From Parasphingorhabdus flavimaris (GTDB lineage: Bacteria; Pseudomonadota; Alphaproteobacteria; Sphingomonadales; Sphingomonadaceae): DNA of 64,000 nucleotides. Positions 36,965-46,378 of this stretch are shown here, piece after piece; the first letter of the stretch is position 1; each line of letters opens with the position of its first letter. The notes under the pieces are model-generated. The model searched no databases, was not told where the DNA came from, and was given only the letters and a program-made list of their open reading frames with translations. The DNA lies in assembly GCF_013371215.1 (NCBI RefSeq), contig NZ_JABWMH010000004.1:1-64000 (forward strand). Direction: 5' to 3'. Both the position numbers and the translations under genes were made by a program.

Positions 36965-38857
36965 ATGAATATGCAATTTGCACGGGCAGCATGGAGATTT
37001 CTGGTCGCCATCAAGGACGGCATGGTCCTGATCGCCATGCTGCTGTTCTTCGGTCTGCTCTATTCCCTGTTGTCAGCGCAGCCGAACAGCGCGTCGATCC
37101 GCGACGGCGCCTTCTTGCTCGACCTGAACGGCGTGATTGTCGAAGAACCGGCCGCACCGACGTTCGAAGACCTACTCGCCAGCAATAGTGACAGTCCGCG
37201 CGAATATCGCCTGCGCGACGTCGTCCGCGCGATCGATGCAACGGTCGAGGATGACCGCGTCAAAGCCATCGTTCTTGACCTCAGCCGTTTCATCGGCGGG
37301 GGCCAGACCAGCCTGACCGATGTCGGCGAAGCGCTCGACCGGGCCAGGAAGGCAGGAAAGCCCGTCTATGCCTTTGCCAATTTCTTCGGCGATGACGGCT
37401 ATCAGCTGGCGGCCCATGCCACCGAAATCTGGATGGACCCGATGGGCGGAATTATCTTCGCCGGCCCCGGCGGCAACCGCCTCTATTACAAGGGCCTGAT
37501 CGATCAGCTCGGCGTGACCGCCAATATCTACCGCGTCGGCACCTACAAGAGCGCCGTCGAACCCTATATGCGCGCCGACCAGTCGCCGGAATCGCGGGAA
37601 GCATCCGAAGCGCTCTACGGCGTGCTGTGGGACAGCTGGCTTGCCGAAGTGAAAAAGGCGCGGCCCCAGGCTGTGATCCAGCCCTTTGCCGATGATCCTG
37701 CCGCTTTCATCACCGCAGCAGGTGGCGATATTGCTTCGGTCGCGATCAGGCAGAAACTGGTCGACAAGCTCGCCGACAAGACCGCTTTTGACCGGTTTGT
37801 TGCGGACAAGGTCGGCGTGGACGAGACCCCCGCACCCGACAGTTTCAAAAGCATCAACTATGACGACTATGTTGCCGCAAATCCGGTTGAGACCAAGGGT
37901 TCGCCCATCGGTGTGATCACAGTCGCCGGCGAAATCATCGGCGGCAAGAGCGGAACGGGCAAGGCCGCCAGCGGCCGCATCGCCGAACAGATTTACAAGG
38001 CGCTGGACGAAGACGAGATCAGGGCGCTGGTGGTCCGGGTCGATTCACCCGGTGGCTCAGCCTTTGCCAGCGAGGAAATCCGCCTGGCGCTGCTGCAAGC
38101 AAAGAAAAAGAAGCTGCCGATCGTCATTTCGATGGGCGATGTCGCGGCCAGCGGCGGCTACTGGATTGCCGCTGCCGGCGACCATATTTTCGCCGAGCCG
38201 GATACGATTACCGGGTCGATCGGTGTGTTCGCGGTTCTGCCCAGCTTTGAAAAAGCGCTCGCCAAATGGGGTGTCACCGCCGACGGCGTCCAGACCACCC
38301 CCTTGTCCGGCGAACCGGATTTTGTCGGCGGCTTCAGCGAGGATCTCAATCTGGTCCTGCAGTCGGGCGTGGAAAACAGCTATCGCGATTTCGTGACGCT
38401 GGTTTCCGAAGCACGCGGCAAGACGCCGGCCGAGGTCGACAGCATCGGACAGGGCCGCGTCTGGGACGGCGGCACCGCGCGGCAGCTCGGCCTGGTCGAC
38501 GGCTTTGGCGGCATGACCGAGGCCCTTGCGGAAGCGGCCAAACGGGCGGGTCTCGAAAAGGGCGAATATCATGCGCAATATCTCGACCCGAAGGTCGGCC
38601 TCTCCTGGCTCCCCTTTGATGGCATTCCCTTTGTCCGGCAGGAAGGCGCTCCGGTAACCGGCGTCATCGGCTGGGCTGCCCAACGCCAGAAGGCGATTGT
38701 CGGCCAGGCAATGGCCGCCGCCCAGGGTCTGCTGGTGCGCGAAGATGTCCAGGCCCTGTGCCTCGAATGCGGCACCGGCGTGCACCGGAACAGCCAGGCA
38801 TCTGCCAAATGGATAGATCGGCTGCTCGCTTATTCCTTCTCTTCGGCGCCGCGATAG
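36965..38857 (+). CDS. sppA: Signal peptide peptidase SppA, 67K type
   Basis: A 630-residue inner-membrane serine peptidase that degrades cleaved signal peptides. An N-terminal anchor helix (about 18-37) is followed by two tandem S49 domains. The catalytic lysine is K195 in VGTYKSAVEP, in the first domain, and the serine is S396 in VAASGGYWIAAAGD, in the second; this split site is the hallmark of the long form. An alternative start is ATG two codons later (MQFARAAW). The last 28 bases overlap the convergent TRIC-like gene. Confidence 0.95.
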   Translation: MNMQFARAAWRFLVAIKDGMVLIAMLLFFGLLYSLLSAQPNSASIRDGAFLLDLNGVIVEEPAAPTFEDLLASNSDSPREYRLRDVVRAIDATVEDDRVKAIVLDLSRFIGGGQTSLTDVGEALDRARKAGKPVYAFANFFGDDGYQLAAHATEIWMDPMGGIIFAGPGGNRLYYKGLIDQLGVTANIYRVGTYKSAVEPYMRADQSPESREASEALYGVLWDSWLAEVKKARPQAVIQPFADDPAAFITAAGGDIASVAIRQKLVDKLADKTAFDRFVADKVGVDETPAPDSFKSINYDDYVAANPVETKGSPIGVITVAGEIIGGKSGTGKAASGRIAEQIYKALDEDEIRALVVRVDSPGGSAFASEEIRLALLQAKKKKLPIVISMGDVAASGGYWIAAAGDHIFAEPDTITGSIGVFAVLPSFEKALAKWGVTADGVQTTPLSGEPDFVGGFSEDLNLVLQSGVENSYRDFVTLVSEARGKTPAEVDSIGQGRVWDGGTARQLGLVDGFGGMTEALAEAAKRAGLEKGEYHAQYLDPKVGLSWLPFDGIPFVRQEGAPVTGVIGWAAQRQKAIVGQAMAAAQGLLVREDVQALCLECGTGVHRNSQASAKWIDRLLAYSFSSAPR

Positions 38858-39462
38858 GCGGGTAGCGACAGACCCTTGACGATTGCCAGGGCGCGCAACG
38901 CAAATCCGGCGGTAAAGGCGATCAGCGCGGCGACAAATCCCTGCACCCCGGTCTGCACCAGCAGGACGAATACCGAAGCAGCGAGCGCGCCGGCGGTCAC
39001 ATAAAGCTCCGGCCGGATAATGATCGACGGTTCTCCCGAGATCAGGTCACGGATCACCCCGCCGACGCTCGCGGTGATGATCCCCATGATCGCGGCGGGA
39101 ACCGGGTCGATGCCCAGTTGCATCGCCTTGGCCGCACCGAAAACCGAATAAGCCGCCAGTCCGATCGCGTCGAACCAGTCGACCGCCGCGGGTCGCCAGA
39201 ATTTGACCGGTGTCAGCCAGACCAGCAGGGCAATCCCCAGACACAGGATGGGTACGCGGGCGTCCTGGACCCAGAAGACTGGCGCACCGATCAACAAATC
39301 GCGGACCGTACCGCCGCCAACGCCTGTAACGAGCGCGAAAAAGCCGAAGGTAACCAAGGTCTGGCGGTTGCGCGCTGCGACCAGCGCACCGGAAATCGCG
39401 AATACCGCGATACCGAACAGGTCGAGCCATCCCAGCGCGCTATATAAAATGGTGGAATTCAT
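38830..39462 (-). CDS. TRIC-like cation channel protein (UPF0126)
   Basis: A 210-residue membrane protein of two repeated three-helix units plus a final helix. The first unit begins DLFGIAVFAISGALVAARN and has FALVTGVGGGTVRDLLIG; the second repeats with DAIGLAAYSVFGAAKA and MGIITASVGGVIRDLISGEP. These Gly-Gly kinked repeats define prokaryotic TRIC (trimeric intracellular cation) channels. The start at 39462 was preferred over 39609, which adds 49 non-hydrophobic residues and reads through most of the upstream gene's end. It overlaps the PepSY gene by four bases (ATGA). Confidence 0.9.
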   Translation of the reverse strand: MNSTILYSALGWLDLFGIAVFAISGALVAARNRQTLVTFGFFALVTGVGGGTVRDLLIGAPVFWVQDARVPILCLGIALLVWLTPVKFWRPAAVDWFDAIGLAAYSVFGAAKAMQLGIDPVPAAIMGIITASVGGVIRDLISGEPSIIIRPELYVTAGALAASVFVLLVQTGVQGFVAALIAFTAGFALRALAIVKGLSLPAYRGAEEKE

Positions 39463-40139
39463 GACGATATGCTCCGCTTGCGCCTGCGCCGGGTGAACAG
39501 CAGGACAAATCCGAGAATTGATCCCGTCAGGGCGAGCGCAGCCGATCCGATCAATATCGGGTGGCTGGTATCTTCGCGCGTCTGCAGGTCCATGATATGC
39601 AGGCCCCACATGAAATCGAACACCCGCCAGAATTTCGTCCGCACCGCAAGCAGCTCGCCGGTATCGGCATCGATATAGAAGCGCGCATCATCGTCGAACG
39701 CGACCTGCCAAGCGGGCCGCCCGCTGCGCTGGTCGCTCGGTGCGTTGCCGGCATCGAAGCGTGTCACCGAGCGGATTGCAGCGCTGTCCGCTCGCGCCGC
39801 CCGGGCGATGGCATCCGCCTCGGCAGCTGAAACCGGCGGCAGCAACGCTCCGGTCAGAGCATCCGCCCGCCGCTTGCCGCCGTCTGCATAGGCAATCACC
39901 CAGAACGGACCGGCATCATTTTGCTGCAAGGTCAGGCTCTTGGCCGTGCGGCCCTCCAGCAGGGGCACGACCGGCCGGATCGCATCCAGCATGGGTGCTT
40001 CGCTACGCAAATGATTGCCACGGACATTTTCGATCGGCTGGGCCACCATCAGCAATCCGCTCGCGGTCCAGATGATGATCGGCACCCCGATCAGCCACCC
40101 GAGCCAAACGTGCCAGCGCATGAGTTTATGATGCTTCAT
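39459..40139 (-). CDS. PepSY domain-containing membrane protein
   Basis: A 226-residue protein with a membrane helix near residues 10-30 (HVWLGWLIGVPIIIWTASGLLM), an extracytoplasmic PepSY region (to about 160, including DDDARFYIDADTGELLAVRTKFWR), and a second helix near the C-terminus. It resembles the PepSY_TM iron-reductase or regulator group in reduced form. It overlaps both neighbours by four bases (TRIC downstream, unknown gene upstream). No metal-binding residues decide the role. Confidence 0.85.
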   Translation of the reverse strand: MKHHKLMRWHVWLGWLIGVPIIIWTASGLLMVAQPIENVRGNHLRSEAPMLDAIRPVVPLLEGRTAKSLTLQQNDAGPFWVIAYADGGKRRADALTGALLPPVSAAEADAIARAARADSAAIRSVTRFDAGNAPSDQRSGRPAWQVAFDDDARFYIDADTGELLAVRTKFWRVFDFMWGLHIMDLQTREDTSHPILIGSAALALTGSILGFVLLFTRRRRKRSISS

Positions 40140-40711
40140 GGAAGTCCAGCGAGCAAGGCTTTGCGCTCCGACAAAGCCTCACGAATATCAAAGGCAGGAT
40201 CGGCGATCTTGGTGGACGCGATCACATCGATGGCAGCGTCCAGTTCCGCTATGGCCGCTTCCCGGGATTGCCTGGATTCGAAGACGAGCGCCCGAATGAG
40301 ATGCGTATGAACGATGGCGACATCAGCCGCCGGATATCGTCGTCCCTCCGTCAGGGCAAAAAACCGCTGCGACTTTATGGCAAAATCCTTGCTCACCAGG
40401 CTGTCAGGATCGCGCAGACATTCTCTGGTCATGACGTTCAGACGCATCGGCTCAAAAGCGTGAAAAATCTCCAATAACGGCAAGCAACTATAGAGCGCGC
40501 GAGCCATTTCTTTCCCGCCTCGCGACTGACAGCTGTCGGATTCGGCCCGGTGAGCCGATGTTTGCGCTATCAGGCTTGCGTCGATGCGGGCCAATTTTCC
40601 GATGGCGCCCGCCCAGGCACCCGATATCTCCAGCAGATTGCTCGACAGCGTGACGGGCGGAGATGCGGCCAGCAATAGCGGCAGGGAAAGGAAGAGGGTA
40701 AGCCGATGCAT
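40136..40711 (-). CDS. Unknown exported protein
   Basis: A 191-residue protein I do not recognise. Residues 1-17 form a signal peptide (MHRLTLFLSLPLLLAAS). The mature part is mostly helical, with cysteines in SDSCQS, YSCLP and RECLR, and a C-terminal region (LIRALVFESRQSREAAIAEL) resembling a single TPR-like helical pair. It overlaps the PepSY gene by four bases and begins 22 bases after the lpd stop on the same strand, so it is probably the next gene in that transcript. Reality is supported by the overlap and signal peptide rather than by a known family. Confidence 0.6.
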   Translation of the reverse strand: MHRLTLFLSLPLLLAASPPVTLSSNLLEISGAWAGAIGKLARIDASLIAQTSAHRAESDSCQSRGGKEMARALYSCLPLLEIFHAFEPMRLNVMTRECLRDPDSLVSKDFAIKSQRFFALTEGRRYPAADVAIVHTHLIRALVFESRQSREAAIAELDAAIDVIASTKIADPAFDIREALSERKALLAGLP

Positions 40712-40733
40712 CTTTTTCCCCTCCGCTCGTCGA

Positions 40734-42140
40734 CTAGATATGGATCGGCTTGCCCTGCACCGCCATTGCCGCTTCCTTGATCGCTTCCGAATGGGTCGGA
40801 TGGGCGTGGCAGGTATAGGCGATATCCTCGCTGGTCGCGCCGAATTCCATCGCCTGGGTGACCTGGGCGATCATCGTGCCGGCGAGCGACGAGATGATAT
40901 GGGCGCCCAGCACGCGATCGGTTTCCGCGTCCGCAATGACCTTCACATAGCCGTCAGTATCGCGGTTGGTCTTGGCGCGGCTGTTGCCGGCGAAGGGGAA
41001 TTTCCCGACCTTATATTCGGTGCCACTGTCCTTTACCTCTTCCTCGGTCTTGCCGATGCTGGCAATTTCGGGATAGGTATAGACGACACCGGGGATCAGG
41101 TCGTGATTGACGATGCCCTGCTGTCCGGCGATAAATTCGGCCGCCGCAATGCCTTCATCCTCGGCCTTGTGCGCGAGCATCGGGCCGGGAGTTACATCAC
41201 CGATCGCATAGACACCGGCAACATCCGTCTGGAAATCATGGCCGACCTCGATCTGGCCGCGGTCGTTGGTTTCGACGCCGGATTTTTCGAGTGCGAGCCC
41301 GTCGATATTCGGCTTGCGGCCAATCGCCACCAGCACGACATCGGCCTCCAGCGTCTCGCTGTCGCCGCCCTTGGCCGGTTCCATGGTGAGGGTCGCCTTC
41401 TTGCCCTTGACGGTGCAGCCGGTGACCTTGGTCCCGGTCCTGATATCAAAGCCCTGTTTCTTGAAAATGCGCGCCGCATCCTTGCGGATATCGCCATCCA
41501 TGCCGGGCAATATCTGGTCGAGATATTCCACCACCGTGACTTTCGCGCCAAGCCGCAGCCAGACCGAACCCAGTTCCAGCCCGATCACGCCGCCGCCGAT
41601 CACGACCATATGGCCGGGAACCTTGGGCAGTTCGAGCGCGCCGGTGGAATCGACCACGACATGCTTGTCATTGTCGATCTCGACGCCCGGCAACGGGGTG
41701 ACCGAAGAACCGGTGGCGATCAGGATATTCTTGGCCGTGTAGCTCTTTTCTCCGACCTTGACTGTATTGGCATTTTCAAACGCGCCGCGGCCCTTGATCC
41801 AGTCGACCTTGTTCTTCTTGAACAGGAACGCGATACCGCCGGTCAGTTCTTCAACCGCCTTCAGCTTCTCGGACAACATCTGCTTCAGGTCCAGCTTCGC
41901 GCCGGTCAGCTTGACGCCGAATTTCTCGAGCGCGCCGCTATGGGCTTCGTGATAGAGTTCGGACGCGTGCAGCATCGCCTTGGACGGGATACAGCCGACA
42001 TTGAGGCAGGTGCCGCCCAGTGTCTCGCGGCTCTCGATGCAGCCGGTCTTCAAACCGAGCTGAGCCGCCCGGATAGCCGCGACATAACCGCCGGGCCCGG
42101 AGCCGATTACCAGAAGATCATAGTCAAAATTGTCGGTCAT
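40734..42140 (-). CDS. lpdA: Dihydrolipoyl dehydrogenase (E3)
   Basis: A 468-residue FAD disulfide reductase that reoxidises the lipoyl groups of 2-oxoacid dehydrogenase complexes. It has the FAD motif VIGSGPGGYVAAIRAAQLG, the redox disulfide in GGTCLNVGCIPSK (about 40-50), the NAD motif VVIGGGVIGLELGSV, and the C-terminal catalytic HAHPTHSEA. It is the last of the sucD-sucA-sucB-lpd series, so it most likely serves oxoglutarate dehydrogenase. Confidence 0.96.
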   Translation of the reverse strand: MTDNFDYDLLVIGSGPGGYVAAIRAAQLGLKTGCIESRETLGGTCLNVGCIPSKAMLHASELYHEAHSGALEKFGVKLTGAKLDLKQMLSEKLKAVEELTGGIAFLFKKNKVDWIKGRGAFENANTVKVGEKSYTAKNILIATGSSVTPLPGVEIDNDKHVVVDSTGALELPKVPGHMVVIGGGVIGLELGSVWLRLGAKVTVVEYLDQILPGMDGDIRKDAARIFKKQGFDIRTGTKVTGCTVKGKKATLTMEPAKGGDSETLEADVVLVAIGRKPNIDGLALEKSGVETNDRGQIEVGHDFQTDVAGVYAIGDVTPGPMLAHKAEDEGIAAAEFIAGQQGIVNHDLIPGVVYTYPEIASIGKTEEEVKDSGTEYKVGKFPFAGNSRAKTNRDTDGYVKVIADAETDRVLGAHIISSLAGTMIAQVTQAMEFGATSEDIAYTCHAHPTHSEAIKEAAMAVQGKPIHI

Positions 42141-42156
42141 ATTCTGTCTCTCATTC

Positions 42157-42214
42157 CGTCATCCTGAACTTGTTTCAGGACCTCCCGAGATGCTGAATCT
42201 GGTTCAGCATGACG
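42157..42214. repeat. Dispersed inverted repeat, imperfect copy
   Basis: The left arm (42157-42183) is identical, for about 27 bases, to the left arm of the perfect repeat at 48480-48553, beginning CGTCATCCTGAACTTG. The right arm (about 42193-42214, ending CAGCATGACG) pairs only imperfectly. It lies in the 91-base gap between sucB and lpd. Two copies in one window indicate a dispersed, REP-like intergenic element. Confidence 0.8.
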
Positions 42215-42231
42215 AGCAATGGTTTGTCGTC

Positions 42232-43476
42232 TTACAAATCAATCAAAAGCCGCGCCGGATCCTCGATCGCTTCCTTTATCCGCACCAGGAAGGTCACCGC
42301 CTCGCGACCGTCGATCAGACGATGGTCATAGCTGAGCGCCATGTACATCATCGGACGGATAACAATCTCGCCATCCACGACCACGGCGCGATCCTCGATC
42401 CGGTGCAGGCCGAGCACCGCTGACTGCGGCGGGTTGATGATCGGCGTCGACATCAGCGAGCCGAACACACCACCGTTGGAGATGGTGAAGGTCCCGCCCT
42501 GCATGTCGGCCATCGTCAGCGATCCGTCCTTGGCGCGCTTGCCGAAATCACCGATCGTGTTCTCGACATCGGCAAAGTTCATCGCTTCGGCGTTGCGGAT
42601 CACCGGAACGACCAGACCGTTGGGCGCGCTGACCGCGACCGAAATATCGGCATAATCATGATAGACGATTTCGTCGCCATCGATCTGCGCGTTGACCGAA
42701 GGCACGTCTTTCAGGGCCATGCAGGCCGCCTTGACGAAAAAGCCCATGAAGCCGAGCTTCACGCCGTGTTTCTTGGCGAACAGGTCCTTGTACTTGCTGC
42801 GGGTTTCGATCACCGCGGTCATGTCGACATCGTTGAACGTGGTCAGCAGCGCCGCCGTATCCTGCGCCTCTTTCAGCCGCCGTGCGACGGTCTGGCGCAA
42901 GCGGGTCATGCGGACACGCTCTTCGTTGCGGTTGCCGGTCGATGAGGTTTCCGGCGGGGTCTGGGCTCCCTTTGCCGTTCCCTTTTCCGCGAGCGGGGCC
43001 TGCTGACTGCTCTGGGCACCGGATTTCACATATTGTTCGACATCGGCCTTGGTCAGGCGGCCATCCTTGCCGGTCCCGCTGATCTGGCTCGGATCGACAC
43101 CATGTTCGAGCACCAGACGGCGCACCGATGGTGACAGGGTGATCGATGCATCGGGCTCGCCCGCTTTTGCCTCGCTCCTGGTTTCTGCCTTGGCCGGGGC
43201 CGGAGCCGGAGCGGATTTGGCTGCGCTCGCCGCGCCGCTTCCTGCCTCGATCGTCGCGATGATCGCGCCGACTTCGACGGTATCGCCCACAGCAACCTGA
43301 TGCGCGCCCATCACGCCAGCTTCCGGCGCGGGTACTTCCAGCGCGACCTTGTCGGTTTCGAGGCTGGCAATCGGTTCGTCGGCGGCAACCGCATCGCCGG
43401 GCTGCTTGAGCCATTCGCCCAAGGTTGCTTCGGTAATCGATTCGCCCAGAACCGGGACTTTTACTTCTATTGCCAT
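42232..43476 (-). CDS. sucB: Dihydrolipoyl succinyltransferase, E2 of the 2-oxoglutarate dehydrogenase complex
   Basis: A 414-residue E2 subunit. It has one lipoyl domain (1-80; lysine in [12 protein letters not shown]), an Ala/Pro/Lys-rich linker, a peripheral-subunit-binding domain (about 115-150) and the catalytic domain, with [16 protein letters not shown] near the end. It transfers the succinyl group to CoA. Start at 43476 ([14 protein letters not shown]) is the family norm; the frame's upstream ATG at 43506 adds ten residues. Lies 64 bases after sucA. Confidence 0.96.
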   Translation of the reverse strand: MAIEVKVPVLGESITEATLGEWLKQPGDAVAADEPIASLETDKVALEVPAPEAGVMGAHQVAVGDTVEVGAIIATIEAGSGAASAAKSAPAPAPAKAETRSEAKAGEPDASITLSPSVRRLVLEHGVDPSQISGTGKDGRLTKADVEQYVKSGAQSSQQAPLAEKGTAKGAQTPPETSSTGNRNEERVRMTRLRQTVARRLKEAQDTAALLTTFNDVDMTAVIETRSKYKDLFAKKHGVKLGFMGFFVKAACMALKDVPSVNAQIDGDEIVYHDYADISVAVSAPNGLVVPVIRNAEAMNFADVENTIGDFGKRAKDGSLTMADMQGGTFTISNGGVFGSLMSTPIINPPQSAVLGLHRIEDRAVVVDGEIVIRPMMYMALSYDHRLIDGREAVTFLVRIKEAIEDPARLLIDL

Positions 43477-43540
43477 AATATTCACTCTGCTTTCGTAGCT
43501 TGTCATGTTCCTGCCGAGACAGGAGAACGGCCCTTACATC

Positions 43541-46324
43541 TTATTGCGCTTCATGCCCCAGGGCCTCGGCGATCAGCTGCTCCTGCTGCTGCTTGTGGCG
43601 GCTTGCCAGTCCGGTTGCCGGCGAAGCCGAGGCGGCGCGTCCGGCATAGACCGGGTCGCGTGGCCCGACGTCGGCCAGGGTCAGGGCCTTTTCCAGATAA
43701 CGGCGGACGAAATGCCAGCTGCCGTTATTCTTTGGCTCTTCCTGCGCCCAGACCATCGTCTCGAGATTTTTCATCCGCTTGAGACGGACCACCAGAGGTT
43801 CGCCGGGGAACGGATAAAGCTGTTCGATGCGGATGATCGCGGTATTCTTGTCGCCGGCGGCATCGCGCGCCTCGATAAGGTCATAGGCGACCTTGCCCGA
43901 GCAGAGCACCAGACGTTTCACATCCTTGTCCGCGGGTGGATTGGTATCGGACAATATCCGCATGAAATGATGATCGCCCTGGAAATCCTCCGCCTTCGAC
44001 ACCGCCATCTTGTGCCGCAACAGCGACTTCGGCGTCATGATGATCAAAGGCTTGCGGAAGCTACGCAGCATCTGGCGGCGCAGGACATGGAAATAATTGG
44101 CCGGCGTGGTGATATTGGCGACCTGGATATTATCCTGCGCGCAAAGCTGCAGGAACCGTTCCAGCCGCGCCGAACTATGCTCCGGCCCCTGGCCTTCATA
44201 GCCATGGGGCAGCAGCATCACCAGCCCGTTCGCGCGCAGCCATTTGGCTTCGCCGGAGGCAATGAACTGGTCGATCATGATCTGCGCGCCATTGGCGAAA
44301 TCGCCAAATTGCGCTTCCCACAACACGAGTGTTTTCGGATCGGCGCCGGCATAGCCATATTCGAAACCGAGCACGCCATATTCGGAAAGCGGGCTGTCGA
44401 GCACTTCAAACCGGCCGTGACGCACGGTGCTGAGCGGCACATATTTTTCTTCGGTTTCCTGATCGACCCAGACCGCGTGGCGCTGGGAAAAGGTTCCGCG
44501 CCCGCTGTCCTGCCCGGACAGGCGGACATTATAGCCTTCCGAAACCAGCGCGCCATAAGCCAGCGCTTCGCCGGTTGCCCAGTCGAAATTCTCTCCGGTC
44601 TTGAACATCGCAGCCTTGGCTTCGAGTACGCGGCCGAGAGTCTTGTGAATCTTGTGACCTTCGGGAACCGTGGTCAGCGTCCGGCCAAGACTGTCGAACA
44701 ATTTCGTGTCGATCGCGGTGTCGGCGTTGCGACGAGCGGTTTCCGGATCGGCCGGAATATGCAGCCCCTGCCAGCGACCGCCAAACCAGTCGGCCTTGTC
44801 GGCCTTGTAGGTCGCTGCCGCCTGGAATTCGGTTTCGAGATGTTCGGCAAAAGCGTTGCGGGTGCTGTCACCCCAATCGGCATCGATCACGCCTTCCTCG
44901 ACCAGCCGCGCTTCGTAAAGCTTGCTGACCTTGGGGTGTTTCTTGATCGCTGCATACATGATCGGCTGGGTGAAGCTTGGCTCGTCGCCTTCATTGTGAC
45001 CAAAGCGGCGATAGCACCACATGTCGATGACGATATCCCGGCCGAAACGCTGGCGGAATTCTATCGCGATCTTGCAGGCAAAGGTCACCGCTTCCGGATC
45101 GTCGCCGTTGACGTGGAAAATCGGTGCCTGCACGCCCTTGGCGACATCCGACGGATAAGGCGAGGAGCGCGCGAATTGCGGGCTGGTGGTGAAACCGATC
45201 TGGTTGTTGATCACGAAATGGATGCAACCGCCGGTATTATAGCCGCGGATGCCGGAGAAGCCGAGACATTCCCAGACAATGCCCTGTCCGGCAAAGGCGG
45301 CGTCGCCGTGGATCAGAACCGGCAGAACCTGGTCATGCTTTTCGAGATCGTCGCGCGCAACCTGCTGGGCGCGGACCTTGCCGAGCACCACCGGATCGAC
45401 CGCTTCGAGATGCGACGGATTGGGCACCAGGCTCATATGGACATTGATACCGTCAAATTCGCGGTCGGAGGATGTTCCGAGATGATATTTCACATCGCCG
45501 GAGCCGCCGACATCATCGGGATTGGCCGATCCGCCGTGGAATTCGTGGAAGATGACCTTGTAAGGCTTGGCCATGACATTGGCGAGAATGTTCAGCCGGC
45601 CGCGATGGGCCATGCCGTAGACGATATCGCGCACGCCGGACTGGCCGCCATATTTGATGACATTTTCCAGCGCCGGCAGCATCGATTCGCCACCATCGAG
45701 ACCGAAGCGCTTGGTGCCGACATATTTCTTGCCGAGGAAATTCTCATATTCCTCGCCCTCGATCACCTTGTTGAGGATCGCCTTCTTGCCTTCCGGTGTG
45801 AAGTGGATCTCGGCGTCCTTGCCTTCCATCCGGTCCTGCAGGAAGCGCCGTTCCTCGATATCGGCAATGTGCATATATTCCAGCCCGACCGAGCCGCAAT
45901 AATTGGCGCGCAGCACCGCTTCGATTTCCCGGATGGTCGCGGTTTCAAATCCCAATACGCCGCCGAGGAAAATCGGCTTGTCCATTTCAGCAGCGGTGAA
46001 GCCGTGGAATTCGGGGGTCAGGTCAGCCGGTTCTTCCAGCTTGGACAGGCCCAGGGGATCAAGATTGGCACCGAGATGCCCGCGCACCCGATAGGTCCGG
46101 ATCAGCATCATCGCCCGAATCGATTTTTCGGCTGCGAGCGCCACTTCGGCGTCGGACATCGATTTGCCGGATTTCTCGGCGGCTGCCTTGATCTCGACGC
46201 CCATTTGCGTGGGATCGAGCGCGCTGTTCAGCTCGTCGGCATCATCGAGCGGCCAATGTTTGCGCTGCCAGCTGGGGCCTGCTTCTTTTTCGGATTGGAG
46301 AAACTCTTGACCTTCAAAACCCAT
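43541..46324 (-). CDS. sucA: 2-oxoglutarate dehydrogenase E1 component
   Basis: A 927-residue thiamine-diphosphate enzyme that decarboxylates 2-oxoglutarate and succinylates the E2 lipoyl arm. N-terminal DSEFA-like tail (QEFLQSEKEAGPSWQ), then MAHRGRLNILANVMAKP and the ThDP segment GDAAFAGQGIVWECLGFS near 325. The C-terminal domain contains QDSGRGTFSQRHAVW and VLPHGYEGQGPEHSSARLERFLQLC. The start is set by AAGGA placed 7 bases before the ATG at 46324; the ATG two codons upstream overlaps that site. A 10-bp hairpin lies in the gap before it. Confidence 0.97.
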   Translation of the reverse strand: MGFEGQEFLQSEKEAGPSWQRKHWPLDDADELNSALDPTQMGVEIKAAAEKSGKSMSDAEVALAAEKSIRAMMLIRTYRVRGHLGANLDPLGLSKLEEPADLTPEFHGFTAAEMDKPIFLGGVLGFETATIREIEAVLRANYCGSVGLEYMHIADIEERRFLQDRMEGKDAEIHFTPEGKKAILNKVIEGEEYENFLGKKYVGTKRFGLDGGESMLPALENVIKYGGQSGVRDIVYGMAHRGRLNILANVMAKPYKVIFHEFHGGSANPDDVGGSGDVKYHLGTSSDREFDGINVHMSLVPNPSHLEAVDPVVLGKVRAQQVARDDLEKHDQVLPVLIHGDAAFAGQGIVWECLGFSGIRGYNTGGCIHFVINNQIGFTTSPQFARSSPYPSDVAKGVQAPIFHVNGDDPEAVTFACKIAIEFRQRFGRDIVIDMWCYRRFGHNEGDEPSFTQPIMYAAIKKHPKVSKLYEARLVEEGVIDADWGDSTRNAFAEHLETEFQAAATYKADKADWFGGRWQGLHIPADPETARRNADTAIDTKLFDSLGRTLTTVPEGHKIHKTLGRVLEAKAAMFKTGENFDWATGEALAYGALVSEGYNVRLSGQDSGRGTFSQRHAVWVDQETEEKYVPLSTVRHGRFEVLDSPLSEYGVLGFEYGYAGADPKTLVLWEAQFGDFANGAQIMIDQFIASGEAKWLRANGLVMLLPHGYEGQGPEHSSARLERFLQLCAQDNIQVANITTPANYFHVLRRQMLRSFRKPLIIMTPKSLLRHKMAVSKAEDFQGDHHFMRILSDTNPPADKDVKRLVLCSGKVAYDLIEARDAAGDKNTAIIRIEQLYPFPGEPLVVRLKRMKNLETMVWAQEEPKNNGSWHFVRRYLEKALTLADVGPRDPVYAGRAASASPATGLASRHKQQQEQLIAEALGHEAQ

Positions 46325-46347
46325 GATCATTTCCTTGGGGGGAGGGT

Positions 46348-46371
46348 GGCCCTCTGCTTGCGCAGAGGGCC
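46348..46371 (-). other. Intercistronic RNA hairpin between sucD and sucA
   Basis: GGCCCTCTGC (46348-46357), a four-base loop and GCAGAGGGCC (46362-46371) make a perfect 10-bp GC-rich stem in the 54-base gap, 23 bases upstream of sucA. No T run follows on the minus strand, so it is not a standard terminator. It may stabilise an mRNA end or tune sucA relative to sucD expression. Confidence 0.7.
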
Positions 46372-46378
46372 CAGTAAT

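Noticed and set aside
40584-42167. 527-codon open frame on the plus strand
   Set aside because: Antisense shadow of lpdA and the unknown exported gene, with no family signature.
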